Source: Guyanagaster necrorhizus
Lineage: Eukaryota > Basidiomycota > Agaricomycetes > Agaricales > Physalacriaceae
Assembly (NCBI RefSeq): GCF_019112545.1
Contig: NW_025064923.1
Location: forward strand, 186,001 to 250,000
DNA: 64,000 nt
Reading direction: 5' to 3'
The notes below the pieces were generated by a model. The model had not been told where the DNA came from, did not search any database, and saw nothing but the letters and a program-made list of their open reading frames with translations. The stretch's first letter is position 1. Every line of letters begins with the position of its first letter. The position numbers and the translations under genes were made by a program. Shown in pieces: positions 36,601 to 47,915 of the stretch.

Positions 36601-38786
36601 CTTTGGTCAGCGTTGTTATCTTTACTTCTGTACACATTGCTGACCGCAAGTCCAGGTTCTTCATCATCGCTATTATCTCTACCTTGTCTATCGGCATGCA
36701 AAACTACCTCTTTTCGTCTTCCGCAGCGGCGTTGATGGCGAAACTAAGGTCTCTGAGTTTTAAGGCTATTCTGAGACAAGATAGTAGGTTTGGTTATCTT
36801 CTCCATATATTTATTGCCTCACAATTTGAGTAGTTGAGTACTTCGATAACGACGAGCACAGCGTGAGTTTACTTACAAAATGTGTCCGGGTTGTCATGAC
36901 CTTTTTATAGACCGGTAGCTTGGTGGCGAACCTTAGTGATAACCCTCAAAAGGTCTTTGGTTTGGCAGGTGCTACTCTCGCAGCGTCAGTACCTCTCTCA
37001 GATTAAACAGATTCAGCTAATTCCCCCTCAGAATCGTGCAGAGTATCTCGACTCTGATTGTAGGTTCTATCCTCGGTCTAATATTCATCTGGAAAGTTGG
37101 CCTTGTCGGTATTGGTACGTCGAATGGATAACGAGGAGAATGGATACTGATCGCAGCGCAGCGGTTACACCTCTTCTTGTGTCCATGGGGTATATTCGCT
37201 TGGTAAGTCTGTTTATATAGCAGACATGCGCTATTGACGATTGCCCCATAGCGTGTCGTCGTTCTGAAAGATCAAAAGAACAAGAAAGCTCATGAGAGCT
37301 CTGCCCAACTTGCCTGCGAAGCTGCGGGTGCGATTCGAACCGTTGCGTCCCTGACTCGGGAAGACGACTGCTGCAACCAATACGCTTTGAGCCTGGAAGA
37401 ACCCCTTCGCAAATCTAACAGGACGGCTATCTGGAGCAACATGCTGTATGCATTCTCCCAGTCCACGATTTTCTTCTGCATTGCTCTTGTTTTCTGGTTT
37501 GGAGCAGACCTAGTGTCAAGACGAGAATTTTCCACGTTCGATTTCTTCGTCGGTCTCATGGTGCGCTTCTCTAGTCTGACTCTATCTTCTTGCTAATACA
37601 GCACATAGTCTACTATGTTTGGTGCTATTCAAGCAGGAAACGTCTTCTCTTTTGTACCTGATGTTTCTTCTGCGAGAGGCGCAGGCAGTGACATCATTCG
37701 ATTGCTCGACTCTATTCCGGAAATTGATGCCCAGTCGACTGAAGGCAAGAAGATCGATGTCGCCAAGGCCCAAGGGCATATTCGTTTAGAAAATGTCCAT
37801 TTCCGTTACCCTACTCGGCCTGGTATTCGTGTTTTGCGGGAGCTGTCGCTTCAAGTGGAGCCAGGCACATATATTGCCCTTGTAGGCGCCTCCGGAAGCG
37901 GAAAGAGTACTGTGTACGTTCGACCGGCCCTTTTTGAGCAATTCAACATATTGATCGATACGTTTTAGCATCCAATTGATTGAGCGATTTTACCAGCCGT
38001 TGGCAGGCCAGATCTATGTCAGTTGTCCCATACTTGCATTTCAATTGCGATACTTATTTGATTCTCTAGATGGATGGAATACCAATCGAGGAATATAACA
38101 TACAGGAGTACCGTAAACAGATTGCTTTGGTTTCTCAAGAGCCAACTCTTTATGCGGGAACGATACGCTTCAATATACTTCTTGGAGCCATCAAGCCCCA
38201 GGACCAAGTCACCCAAGAAGAAATCGAGGCTGCCTGCCGGGACGCGAACATACTGGACTTCATCAACGGACTTCCTGAGTGAGTTGAATCCGCTGATTTA
38301 TGTGGAAGCAGAAGATTCACATGTATTCACAGTGGATTTGACACCGAAGTTGGCGGAAAAGGATCTCAGCTTTCGGGTGGCCAGAAACGTGATTACTACG
38401 CATCTTTAGAGAACAATTGGCTGACTTTGGTGTTCAGAACGTATAGCAATCGCCCGTGCTTTGCTTCGTAACCCCAAAGTTCTTCTCCTTGACGAAGCAA
38501 CATCAGCTCTAGATTCCAATTCTGAAAAGGTTGTACAAGCCGCCCTCGACCAAGCGGCGAAAGGCAGAACAACAGTTGCTATTGCGCATCGACTATCGAC
38601 AATTCAGAATGCTGATTGCATGTGAGTCTCGATACGGTTCTTAAAGCTTACGTTTAATGACGTCTTGATTAGATATTTCATCAAAGAAGGACGCGTCAGT
38701 GAATCCGGAACGCATGACCAGCTTATTAGTCGGAAAGGCGACTATTATGAATACGTTCAATTACAAGCTTTGAGCAAGAGGGATTA
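33692..38786 (+). CDS. full ABCB transporter (Ste6/MDR type) with in-frame TGA
   Basis: Plasma-membrane ATP-driven exporter, two membrane domains and two nucleotide-binding domains (NBD), about 18 exons. TMD1 begins [23 protein letters not shown]1 has [10 protein letters not shown] (Walker A), LVSQEPTLF (Q loop), [14 protein letters not shown] (signature), [12 protein letters not shown] (Walker B) and IAHRLST. A charged linker ([14 protein letters not shown]) leads to TMD2 and NBD2 with the same motif set ([36 protein letters not shown]). It ends LQALSKRD. An in-frame TGA at 34903-34905 interrupts TMD1 between DVKSAI and [20 protein letters not shown]; everything before and after stays conserved and in frame. 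If not read through or edited, no ATPase domain would be made. Fungal relatives export a-type pheromones or drugs; the substrate is unknown. Confidence 0.88.
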
Positions 38787-41321
38787 AGGTAATGGTTATT
38801 GTATTTGTAGGATGATATCGGAACAATTAGATACCCATTGTGCTGATGCCCTTAATCACTTCGATCCGGTAATATTTGATACTCCAGTGCACGATTTCGA
38901 TGATAGATTATTTCACATACTCCTTCCGCAGATATATAATATCGAAAGCCATACTGATTTCAACATGTCCACGCACAGGGAGAAGAGACCACTGAGTGAA
39001 ACATCTAGCCTTCATAGTAGATCAATGTGTTCCTTTGAAGAAATGCTTACGTCTGTGTAGTTGTGCATAACAAACTTGTAGAGATGTCACTTACCATAAC
39101 ACTGCATTTTCGTCTTGCCCTGTTGTGTCAGTAGACCTTCTAACAGGGCTAGGAACAGACGTTATATGTTCACCTGGTCTCACGAAGTACAGTTACAGAC
39201 AAATTAACTTCGATGCTGCCAAGGAGCCATGACCTTACAGAGTTCAAGATGATCTATGTTACAATGATCCTCAGGAGGCCCAATAACGCGGTCTGAACCG
39301 CGAAAGTCAACAAAATCATATTCTATTCAGACTTTATAGCTTAGGAAAAGTAGCCTTGATGTACCATTGGTTAAGAATTGTAGGACATGCGCGCTATTCA
39401 CGGTGATACCACCGAGGATCCACTTCGTGTAGTTCCATACGCCTTGCAGGGCAGGGATCTGTAGCTTACTATAACGTTCTGAGAGACTAACAATGCTAGG
39501 GAGCCAAAATCGGTGTGTGGCCTCCTCCGGTGCGATCATTAATCCATTTTTGCGCTTCGAGGGTACGGGCAGGGTAGATCATCTATCCTCGAGGTTGAGA
39601 AGTAAGTAGAAGAACACACGTATCGGAGGCGGTCATCGGAATTATTATCGTACACATGACGCTGCATCTGTCAGTCTAGAAAGATGAAATCGTGGCAGAA
39701 GATGAAGCTCGAGAATTGTTGGAAATCCTCGGTGTTGCGCAGGGTAGACTCCAGGCTGGTAAGGCCAGATGGTATGAACTTCTTATTCTGCAGCTCCTAC
39801 AGAGCTCGTATTTATACTCTCCAGGCTTGTATCTAGAATTTACTACAACTTTCTCTTTCTCTCGGGCTTACTCATCAACTCTCGGCATGATGCCGGATTG
39901 CCCTTTCTAGAACTTTCCAGCAAAATCCCAACAAGAATAATTGGGAGCAGACGGGATATCTTGCAAGCGACGTTATGGAATAGCTTGTGATGGAACTCGG
40001 AGGTTTCATGTTCGTATGGCTGCACTATACATTAGTCTTCAGAAGAACAAAGTGGAATAGATTTACCAAGCTAAGATTGTGCTTCGGTACACCCTTAGTG
40101 GCTTTATTTTCCGACTATATGAAGTCACAAAGTATCTCTCGTTTCTCTGTATGGCTTGCGTTAAAGAAGAGAATCAAACAGTACATTGGAGCTGGCGGAA
40201 GAAAGGATTTCCTATAAAGGTTTGAATGTTGACACAGAGCAATAACACGAGGCAAGTATGGACCAACCAATAGATAGCTATCTGGAGTCATCAATACCTC
40301 TACCAGTAACCACCCAAAACCCGACATGATGATGGTGTCTTTTGAGTTAAATGAAATCGATTATCAGGAAGAGTGAGTAGTGCTTCCGCCAAATACTATT
40401 CTTGGCTGAATGTGCGAGTTCACTCGCAAGCTTCTGCCTGCCTCCACTCAAGCTCATCGAAGACAGGAAGTCCAGTTATCTTCAAAGGCCTTGAGAGAAG
40501 GTTCTTGGCCACGGAGGCTCGCCTTGTCCAAGAGGGCATAGATCTGGTCAGACTCGGACGTTCCAAAATATGCTATAGCGAGCGACGAAATGATTTACCG
40601 TTGTCGAGTGCTTCATTTCCCAAGGCGAATGATTAAAGAAAAACGGCCTTTAGAAGGATGACCGGTATTCGTCGTCAGCCGATATCTGGAAAGATGCTTC
40701 GTTGCTCAACCCCTCCCAAATCTGCATGGATCGCTACGGCATTGGATGTGCTGAGACTCCAAGTGAAAGCACACAGGATTGACAAGGACAGCCTATGGCT
40801 TAGCTGGTGGTATACAACCATCCTGAATGAACACATTACTTCGTGCAAGACCGTGACATTGCTGATTTTCCTTGCTCCTTATTATCGACCCTGGTTCAAT
40901 ACTAGCCTTGATGAATTTCGGCGGTTAGCTGTATATGCTCGTGAGCTTCATCTTGCTAACCTCGTGCAGTCGTGATCATTTTTTTGGAACTACTGTAGCA
41001 TATCCAGAACTAAAAGGTTTGGTTTTTTTTTCCGTGGACTCGAGTGCACTGAGCATAAACTCAGTTCAGAATTTAAAGGAACAATCTCGGAATCAGACGA
41101 AGGACCACAATAGGTAAATCCCGACAGGATATCCATCTGGTACAAACAACAGCTACACGTATCAACACAAGATCTTATTTCCTTAACTTGCTTCTGGCTG
41201 GCTACCACTTCGGCCCCGAAGCTCGTCACCGGCCCGCCGTGTCATACCTTCCCATCGTCTGACCTTCACCTGCTCCAGGCATATTTAAGAATGCCAACCA
41301 CGAGGACCTTGAACTAACCTC
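38787..41321. other. gene-poor region with possible decayed ORFs
   Basis: 2.5 kb, the longest stretch without a recognised gene. It holds short ORFs on both strands, for example around 39692-39910 (DEARELLEILGVAQGRLQAG) and 40658-40975 (SAWIATALDVLRLQVKAHRI), that look protein-like locally but break at stops and match no family I know. No terminal repeats, reverse-transcriptase or transposase motifs seen. Confidence 0.45.
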
Positions 41322-42761
41322 ATGTCGTCCGTCTTTCGCTTGAAGTTATTCGTTGGGGCACTTTTACTTTTTCCCGTACTTCAGGCGACTTCAAGTCATG
41401 GTGCAATGAAGTTGGACTGGGATGCTATCAAATACGTATATGCTTTCGGGGACTCTTATACCTTCGTTCAGGGAACGGCAGGTCATGCTAATTACAGGTG
41501 AAGTGGCGCTTTACCCAGGTATTCTTCCACTCATCATAAGCGCACCAGCTTCATTGGGGATGCACTCAATTATTCCTTTTCTTCTGAAGAGCTTCTGTCG
41601 AACGAGATAGTCCCCAAGAATGTATGCTCCATCATTTACATTCTTGCGTGTTGCTTCATGTGTAGACAGACCAGTTCCGAAGGCTCAAATTGGGTGATTG
41701 CACAACAAAAACAATGTAGAAACTAACATCTTAGAAGGCGCCGTTATAAGCTCGAATTTCTTACCGGATGCTTCAGTGGATCGCCTGCGACTTGCGATAA
41801 ACAGCTTTGGGATTTCGCTTTCGCAGGATCAGATATTGATGGGAATTTGTTAGTAATAGGACGCTCTTCATGTCGGACGGATCCTGACCTCTGGTCGAGC
41901 TAGGCTCCCTCTTCATCATGATTTCACGGTTCCACTTGTTGACCAAGTAAATCAATGGGTGTTATATGCTTCTGAGGCTATTCCACATCCTCTCCGGGAG
42001 ACATTGACAGCCTGGTGGATAGGAATCAACGATACCGGAGATACAGTTGACAATCATACAGTGAGATTTTGTTCCCCAGTTGCCCTTTTCTTTGAATATT
42101 GCCGTACCCCTTACAGTCCTCAGATTACAGATATAAACGCGTTCTGGGAAGCAGAAATGAGCTCCTATTTCGGCGCTGTGGTAGGTGAACATTTCGCTAT
42201 TCGTACAATCTGGTTGTATTTCGATTATAGCAATCAGCGTATGACAATGGTTTGAAACAACACCTTTTCATTAATGTACCTCCCGAAGAACGATCTCCTG
42301 CCGCCAATACAAATACCACCAAGGCGGGAATTCTCAAAAGTCACGTCGACGGCTACAATGCCGCCCTAAAAAATCATGTGCAGCTCTTCACACGCCAAAA
42401 TCAAGGTAATAACTCTTCTAGTCACATATAAAAACTTTTTTGAAACAAGTATAGATGCGATTGCTCTTATATTTGATGCAAATACGTGGTTTAACTCGGT
42501 GTTGGACTATCCTGCTACGTATGGATTTGATGACGTGACTGAGTGAGCACTTCCACAAAAATGAAGTTTATTTGTTAATAATCGCTGTAGCTACTGCACC
42601 TGTGCCGATCCTGCTGGGTATTTTTGGTACAGTGAGCTCGACCTGTCCATTTCATTCACTAAATTCAATTCATTGTTCCTACAGATACCGGTCATCCCAC
42701 AGAAAGGGTGCACCGATTACTTGCGGAAGCCATCAACAAAGGCCTTCGCAGTGCACGGTAA
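41322..42761 (+). CDS. secreted GDSL/SGNH esterase, CE16-like
   Basis: Signal peptide MSSVFRLKLFVGALLLFPVL is followed by YVYAFGDSYTFVQGT, block I with the catalytic Ser of SGNH hydrolases. Later blocks are FTVPLVDQVNQWVLYA, WWIGINDTGDTV (block III with Asn), ITDINAFWEAEMSSYF, LKQHLFINVPPEERSPA, and the C-terminal catalytic pair in NTGHPTERVHRLLAEAI (His). Nine or so exons, all readable without a stop. Mushroom CE16 enzymes are acetylesterases acting on xylo- and other oligosaccharides; I infer the same here, with phospholipase-type GDSL activity as the alternative. Confidence 0.87.
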
Positions 42762-43070
42762 ACAGAGGGACGTTTCAGCCTTCAGGATTAAAACGGCCGC
42801 TTGAAATGCCCAAGACGAGATATACAACACCGCAGTGGTGCATAGCCTACAATTCCACACAATATATCAGTTTACGAACACAGCGTGAATGGAAAGAACT
42901 AATATTATGACTACTCTTGGGCTTCTCGACGACCATTCAGACCCGCCACCGGCTATCGCCGCAAAGTTGCCGCGGCTGACCTAATGCAGTGCAAGTATTT
43001 GCCGGACGTGCTCTGTTTCCTGCCATCACCTCGTCGAGACGCAGTAGTCGCTCTCTCCCATATCGTCACG
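42762..43070. other. intergenic esterase / LSM4
   Basis: 309 bp containing the esterase 3' UTR and LSM4 promoter. No separate feature seen. Confidence 0.5.
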
Positions 43071-43718
43071 ATGGTGAGACCACGTATGAGAACAAAGCAT
43101 CATATTCTGACAAAATCTCTGCTACAGCTTCCTCTTTCGCTATTAAATGCTGCGCAGAACAAGCCCATGGCGCGTACCATAGTCATCGATCTACGAGACA
43201 TCTTCCTCACCCGTAGCAGTTAGTTGAATTGAAAAACGGCGAAACATTCAACGGCCATCTTATCAACTGTGACAACTTTATGAACATAACGTTGAAAGAG
43301 GTATACCAAACGAATCCCGACGGTGATCGGTTTTGGAAGTTGAAGGAGTGTTATATACGGGGGAGCACTGTGCATATAATTCATTATTTTCTCCTCGATG
43401 GCATGCTCAACTTCTTTGATCCAGATAAAATACATCCGCATACCTGAGAACCTGTTAGACGTCGTGAAGGATGAGCAGAACAGAGCGAGAGAGGCGGGCA
43501 GGAGTAATTCAAGGGGAGGGCATATTAGTGGCAGAGGCGGTATGTTCTTGTTCCTGCGCCTTAGAAGCCACCTGAACCCTTTCTGGTAGGACGTGGAGCG
43601 CCTGTCAGAGGTACCGTTATTCACTTGTGTGAATTTTTGTCCTTCTTACCAGATTCTTCCAGGTCGTGGTCGTGGAGCACCTATGCGTGGCGGGAGAGGA
43701 CGAGGGCGGGGAATGTGA
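43071..43718 (+). CDS. LSM4: U6 snRNA-associated Sm-like protein Lsm4
   Basis: Core subunit of the Lsm1-7 (mRNA decay) and Lsm2-8 (U6 snRNP) rings. Exon 1 is only the ATG (43071-43073); exon 2 (43128-43169) gives [14 protein letters not shown]; exon 3 starts [20 protein letters not shown] (Sm1) and ends [10 protein letters not shown]; exon 4 gives [14 protein letters not shown] (Sm2). The tail is Arg/Gly-rich ([16 protein letters not shown]), as in Lsm4. Intron 2 is GC-AG. Intron 1 falls directly after the start codon, so gene finders could miss the true start. Assignment firm. Confidence 0.94.
43170..43219 (+). other. GC-AG intron in LSM4
   Basis: Donor ATG/GCGCGT, acceptor GTAGCAG, 50 bp; joins NAAQNKPM to LVELKNGE, conserved from yeast to human. 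A GT further in would insert ARTI. Confidence 0.88.
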
Positions 43719-44119
43719 TTGTCGTGACGTTTTATTTCTGTGTTTCGGGTGAGCGCTCATGTATCCATTGTATATGTTTTTGCAAGCTAGTTGGGCACAT
43801 TTTTGTGTCACTGCTAAAGCATGTCTGCTAATATGAATCGTCGTCTGCAACACGCCATTTAAACGAGGCCGCGTTTACACGACGGCCGCAATAAAGATGT
43901 ATACCCTCAATACATACAAGAATGTGCCTAACAATCGGAACGGACTAATGTACCTCGCTCGGTCACTACGACCATAAAATAGGAAAAGGATATATGCAAC
44001 GAAATGGGCAACCAGTCGTAGGTCTGAATAGCGCTACACTCAACAGCCAAGTATATGTATATAAAAACCATCCAGACCCACATGCAGAAGAAAACGGCGT
44101 CATGATCATGAAGTATCTA
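43719..44119. other. intergenic, convergent LSM4 / VAP
   Basis: 401 bp between facing stop codons; presumed 3' UTRs, nothing else recognised. Confidence 0.55.
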
Positions 44120-45379
44120 TCAGAAGAAGAGATACGTCACGATGAACACTCCGAGCGCAATGATAACCACGATTTGTAGTGGAACGCCGTCTGGTTGCCA
44201 GGCTACCTCTTCCCCAATCATCGTACCAACCTCGCTGCCAGGCGTAATGGTCATGTCATCAGAAAGTCGCCTAGTACGTCTTCGCAACTCGTGAGTCTCG
44301 GGTGGGACTTGGGGTGGGGGAGCTGCTGCTGCAAGCAGACTTCTCAGACGCTCAATCTCAGCCTCAGCTTCCCTGTATTTCACCAGGAGCTCGTCACTTG
44401 GTGGCGATGGTGCAAGTGTAGACGGTTGTTCAACTGGCGGGGCGGGTTCGGGAGCAGGCTGGACGAATACAGACACGGGGGGTGACGGAATTTGTTTAGT
44501 TGGAGGTTCTTCATGGTGCTCTTCTTCACGGGCGGCACTAAAGTCATTGGGTGGCGTAGCTGGGCGCTCTTCGGACGTCGATTGGTTGAATTCAGGGATG
44601 AGAGCAGGGTGGTCATTTGTTATCGGGACTTGGCGTACGGTGTCGTATTGCTGGCGTGGATAACGTCAGGAGGGAAGATTGATTACACTACGTGGTACTC
44701 ACCGAATCTGACGTATTCATCATGGAGCTCTGGTTGGCCAGGGTTTCATCTACTTCTTCCAATGTTTCGCCCTCACGTCTCAGATACGTGACTTTGAGCT
44801 TTTGTTGAAAGACCTTTGTGTCGTCTGTAGCGCCTTCTGTGACCGACCACTGAAAGTGTACAAATTCAGTATTCATATTAAGATACACAAGGCAAAAAGG
44901 GGTACTATATCTTGCAACGCTCTCGACTCTTTTTCGGGGGTAATGAGCGTGCTCTGAATGAGGAACTTGTCTTTGCACTTGGCGTTAATCGGGGGCTCCT
45001 CCTTCATCGCCTGCAGCATCACTAGAATGTAGTGATGCATAAACACATAGATTTACTGGAAAACGGAAGCCACACACCAGACACCTCGACTGTTTCACCC
45101 GGTTCCACTCTGCCAGAATTAGGGCGCACGCAGTACAGCTAGAAGAATAGCATGAGTTGCCCCAGATACCACTGGCTCAAAGTCGATATCTCACCCTCGG
45201 TGCTGTCGTTTTCACTTTGAAGGCAATAGGCTGGGCATTGGGATTGGTGATACTGAGCGATCGTTTTACTAGAACGGTGAGCGGGCCTACGGAGAATGAT
45301 GAGCAGAGATATTATATACGATGATACGAAGCATACGAGTAAACCCAAGGGTGTTGCTCGGGTTCAGGTAGACCGACAT
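44120..45379 (-). CDS. SCS2: VAMP-associated protein (VAP/Scs2)
   Basis: ER tail-anchored protein that tethers membrane contact sites by binding FFAT motifs. Starts MSVYLNPSNTLGFTR; the MSP domain reads PLTVLVKRSLSITNPNAQPI, AFKVKTTAPRLYCVRPNSG, VEPGETVEVSGVLQAMKEEP and CKDKFLIQSTLI. A Pro/Glu-rich linker follows, then a short coiled coil (LLVKYREAEAEIERLRSLLA), then the C-terminal membrane anchor PLQIVVIIALGVFIVTYLFF at the very end. Five exons, GT-AG. Architecture (MSP, linker, coiled coil, tail anchor) is complete. Confidence 0.93.
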
Positions 45380-46788
45380 TTTTTGGGAGGAGGACGGAAG
45401 AGAGAAGGAGCGTGGAGATGCCTGATGAAGCCCTCAACGTTGCCACGTGCTAGACTTGTCATCATCTCCTTTTCATTTCTTCGTCATTGTTGTTACCGAC
45501 TCGATCGGTGTTCCTCCTAATATTTAGCTTCGCTTGTGCGAATCCTGCCCTCAGTACGATACTATTGGAATTTACTGGATCATTACTGACGTTCGCGTTG
45601 GGTGCGCATGATACCGATAATCACTCCCCGATACTGCGGGCACAAGACGTGCTGTGCTTGAGGCCGCTTCTCATAATGGGCGTGGTACGGAGAGTTTCAC
45701 ACAGATCTGTCTCTGATGGAGGTCTGAGATTCAATTTGCACATGATTTCAGCTCCAATACGGTCTTGTGATGGTAGCTTGCAAATTGTTGTATTCTCTAT
45801 CATATTTCGTCGAACGCGGTCGCAATAGTGCTAGGTATCGTCTACTCGAAAGTTCGACGAATGATAACGAGAACGAGTTTCAAGTTTTTAAGGGGCATCG
45901 ACCTTCGAGACAGTCGCAAGTCCGATGAATCATCCTTGCGGCCTCGTGGGTTTTGCATGTCTGACCCACCTAAATCGCAGCACATCCAGACAGAATCGTG
46001 TAGCACTATCATTCTGCTTGATACACGAACGCCGACCAAAATCAATCAAACTTGAGAGATCAAGCAATGCTTAGAGTCAATGAAGTGACCGTCCTCTTGC
46101 ATTCATGACTGACGCGATGGGAGATTCAAGAGTCATCTGAGAATCATAACTAGTAATTACCCTGCATGACTATGACAAGTCTAGTATTTACCTTTGTCCT
46201 TCTTCCTGAGTTTCTTGCCTCTCTCGGCATTGAGGTTGAAGATACGCGCGGGCAAAATAAGGAATGATATTGTACTGGGACGTTAAGAATCGTATGCTCT
46301 TCATTGGCGATATGTGCCTGAAAAATGTGATATAGCTTTCTCCGCTTTGCTGTAGGATGTTAGGATTCTCAAAGTAACATAGAAATACATCGGGAATGCC
46401 ATTATACTGCCATTGTACTTGTCAAGCCTCCAAGTTACCCCAGGCTTCAGCCAACCGCAGGATCAAACGAACCAATTAGCCCACCATGAGGGCACAAAAT
46501 ACCATACATGTCCGTTACTCTACTCCACACTACACGCCAAAACACCCGGGGAACTCAGAAGGAAGAACGGAGGGACTGGAACAAGAGGGAAAGAGGATCC
46601 TGAGGCCCTGTACCTCCACCGCGTCTTAGTAGTTAGCTTACTTGTTGCGGTTAATCAAATGCTGAGGACAAAAAAAAAAAAAAGCCTCCAAGTTGAGGCA
46701 ATTTTGCGGCTTTACGGGCCGAGAGCAGACCGTGGCATTAAAGACGCATTGCTGACCACCTTGAACACCGATTATCGTTTTGCTAACC
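45380..46788. other. intergenic VAP / Cu-Zn SOD
   Basis: 1.4 kb between divergently oriented genes. It contains an A-run at 46670-46683 about 105 bp before the SOD ATG and several short ORFs with no recognisable relatives. Promoters of both genes are expected here. Confidence 0.5.
46670..46683. repeat. poly-A tract
   Basis: 14 consecutive A upstream of the Cu/Zn SOD gene; likely nucleosome-excluding promoter element (inference). Confidence 0.7.
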
Positions 46789-47578
46789 ATGGATCCGTAC
46801 CATCAACAAAAGACATCAACAAAAAGCCTCTTTATTGGGGGCGCCCTCGCTGCGACAATTGTATTTCTCTTGTGGAATGGCTTCACTTCATCAGCCCCCG
46901 CGGCAGTAACGAAGGTAACTTTAGCTGCTCTGAGCTACTAGCTAGCGGATAACAATTATCTAAAAGGCCACCGTCTTCGTTAGTGGGGACTCCAAAGTTA
47001 CCGGAAAGGTTACGTTTGAGCAAGCCTCGCCGGATGCGCCAATGGTGGTGACCGGGTCACTGGAGGGCCTCGACCCGTCAGCGTCGCGTGGGTTCCATAT
47101 TCAGTGAGCACCCTACCGGTCCTTGTCCCGTACCACCACAGTCTGACCGTAACTTCAGCCAATTCGGAGACCTGAGCGAAGGATGCATCTCTGCCGGGCC
47201 TCATTTTAATCCTTTTGGGAAAAATCATGGCGCACCTACTGATGCGGACAGGCACGTTGGTGATCTGGGCAACATCAAGTCTGACGAAGTCGGAGCAGCA
47301 GTATTTTCATTCAGCGACAGTCTCATTTCTCTTAATGGTCCTCTGAGCATCATTGGGTCAGTCTGACTACCGTCACTCTTTATGTCTTTTTGCGATTGAC
47401 TTTGGGTAACAGGCGTGCCGTTGTTGTACACGCGGGCACTGATGACCTAGGCAAAGGAGGTAACGAAGAGTCTCTTAAAACTGGCAATGCAGGCGGTCGT
47501 GCTGCTTGCGGTGTCATTGGTGCGTTTTATTCGCGGTCTGAGACTCAACTATTCATGATATCCCAAGGTCTCTTGTAA
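46789..47578 (+). CDS. Cu/Zn superoxide dismutase with N-terminal membrane segment
   Basis: Converts superoxide to hydrogen peroxide and oxygen. Unlike cytosolic SOD1, the first exon encodes [12 protein letters not shown] followed by a hydrophobic helix [17 protein letters not shown]. The catalytic domain follows: [27 protein letters not shown] (two Cu ligands), [15 protein letters not shown] (disulfide Cys, bridging His), [16 protein letters not shown] (Zn ligands), [14 protein letters not shown] (Cu ligand) and AACGVIGLL (second Cys, end). All metal ligands are present. Five exons; the last contributes only GLL and the stop. The helix predicts a type II signal anchor or an uncleaved/cleaved secretion signal, so the enzyme probably works in the secretory pathway, cell surface or outside. 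Confidence 0.9.
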
Positions 47579-47915
47579 ATAATTGAACTATATGCACAAG
47601 GTGTATTTCAGATATTGAACCATGTTTCTTTTGCTTCAGATAACAATGGACTAGACTTACTCCCACGACTTATGACTGGCTGATAACGAGCGATGGCCAT
47701 TCCTTCTAGAATTTGTTATACCTTTTCGTACGACATTCGTTCCATATCATGAGACCTCAGATGTCGGCATTCGTTGTTAAGCTGACTCAGATATATTTGG
47801 AGCGATGAAACTGTCACCTTGTGAGGGTGGTAGATTTGAAGAGACGGTAATCAAACTACTAACTCGGAAAGCTCGTATCCAATAAATGTATGTATTCAGC
47901 GCATCCTTTCGTCAC
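47579..47915. other. intergenic, convergent SOD / GH131
   Basis: 337 bp between facing stops; no feature recognised. Confidence 0.5.

Noticed and set aside
37325..37345. GATTCGAACC resembling a tRNA B box on the minus strand
   Set aside because: It lies inside the ABC transporter exon coding AIRTVAS; no A box, cloverleaf or terminator T-run fits.
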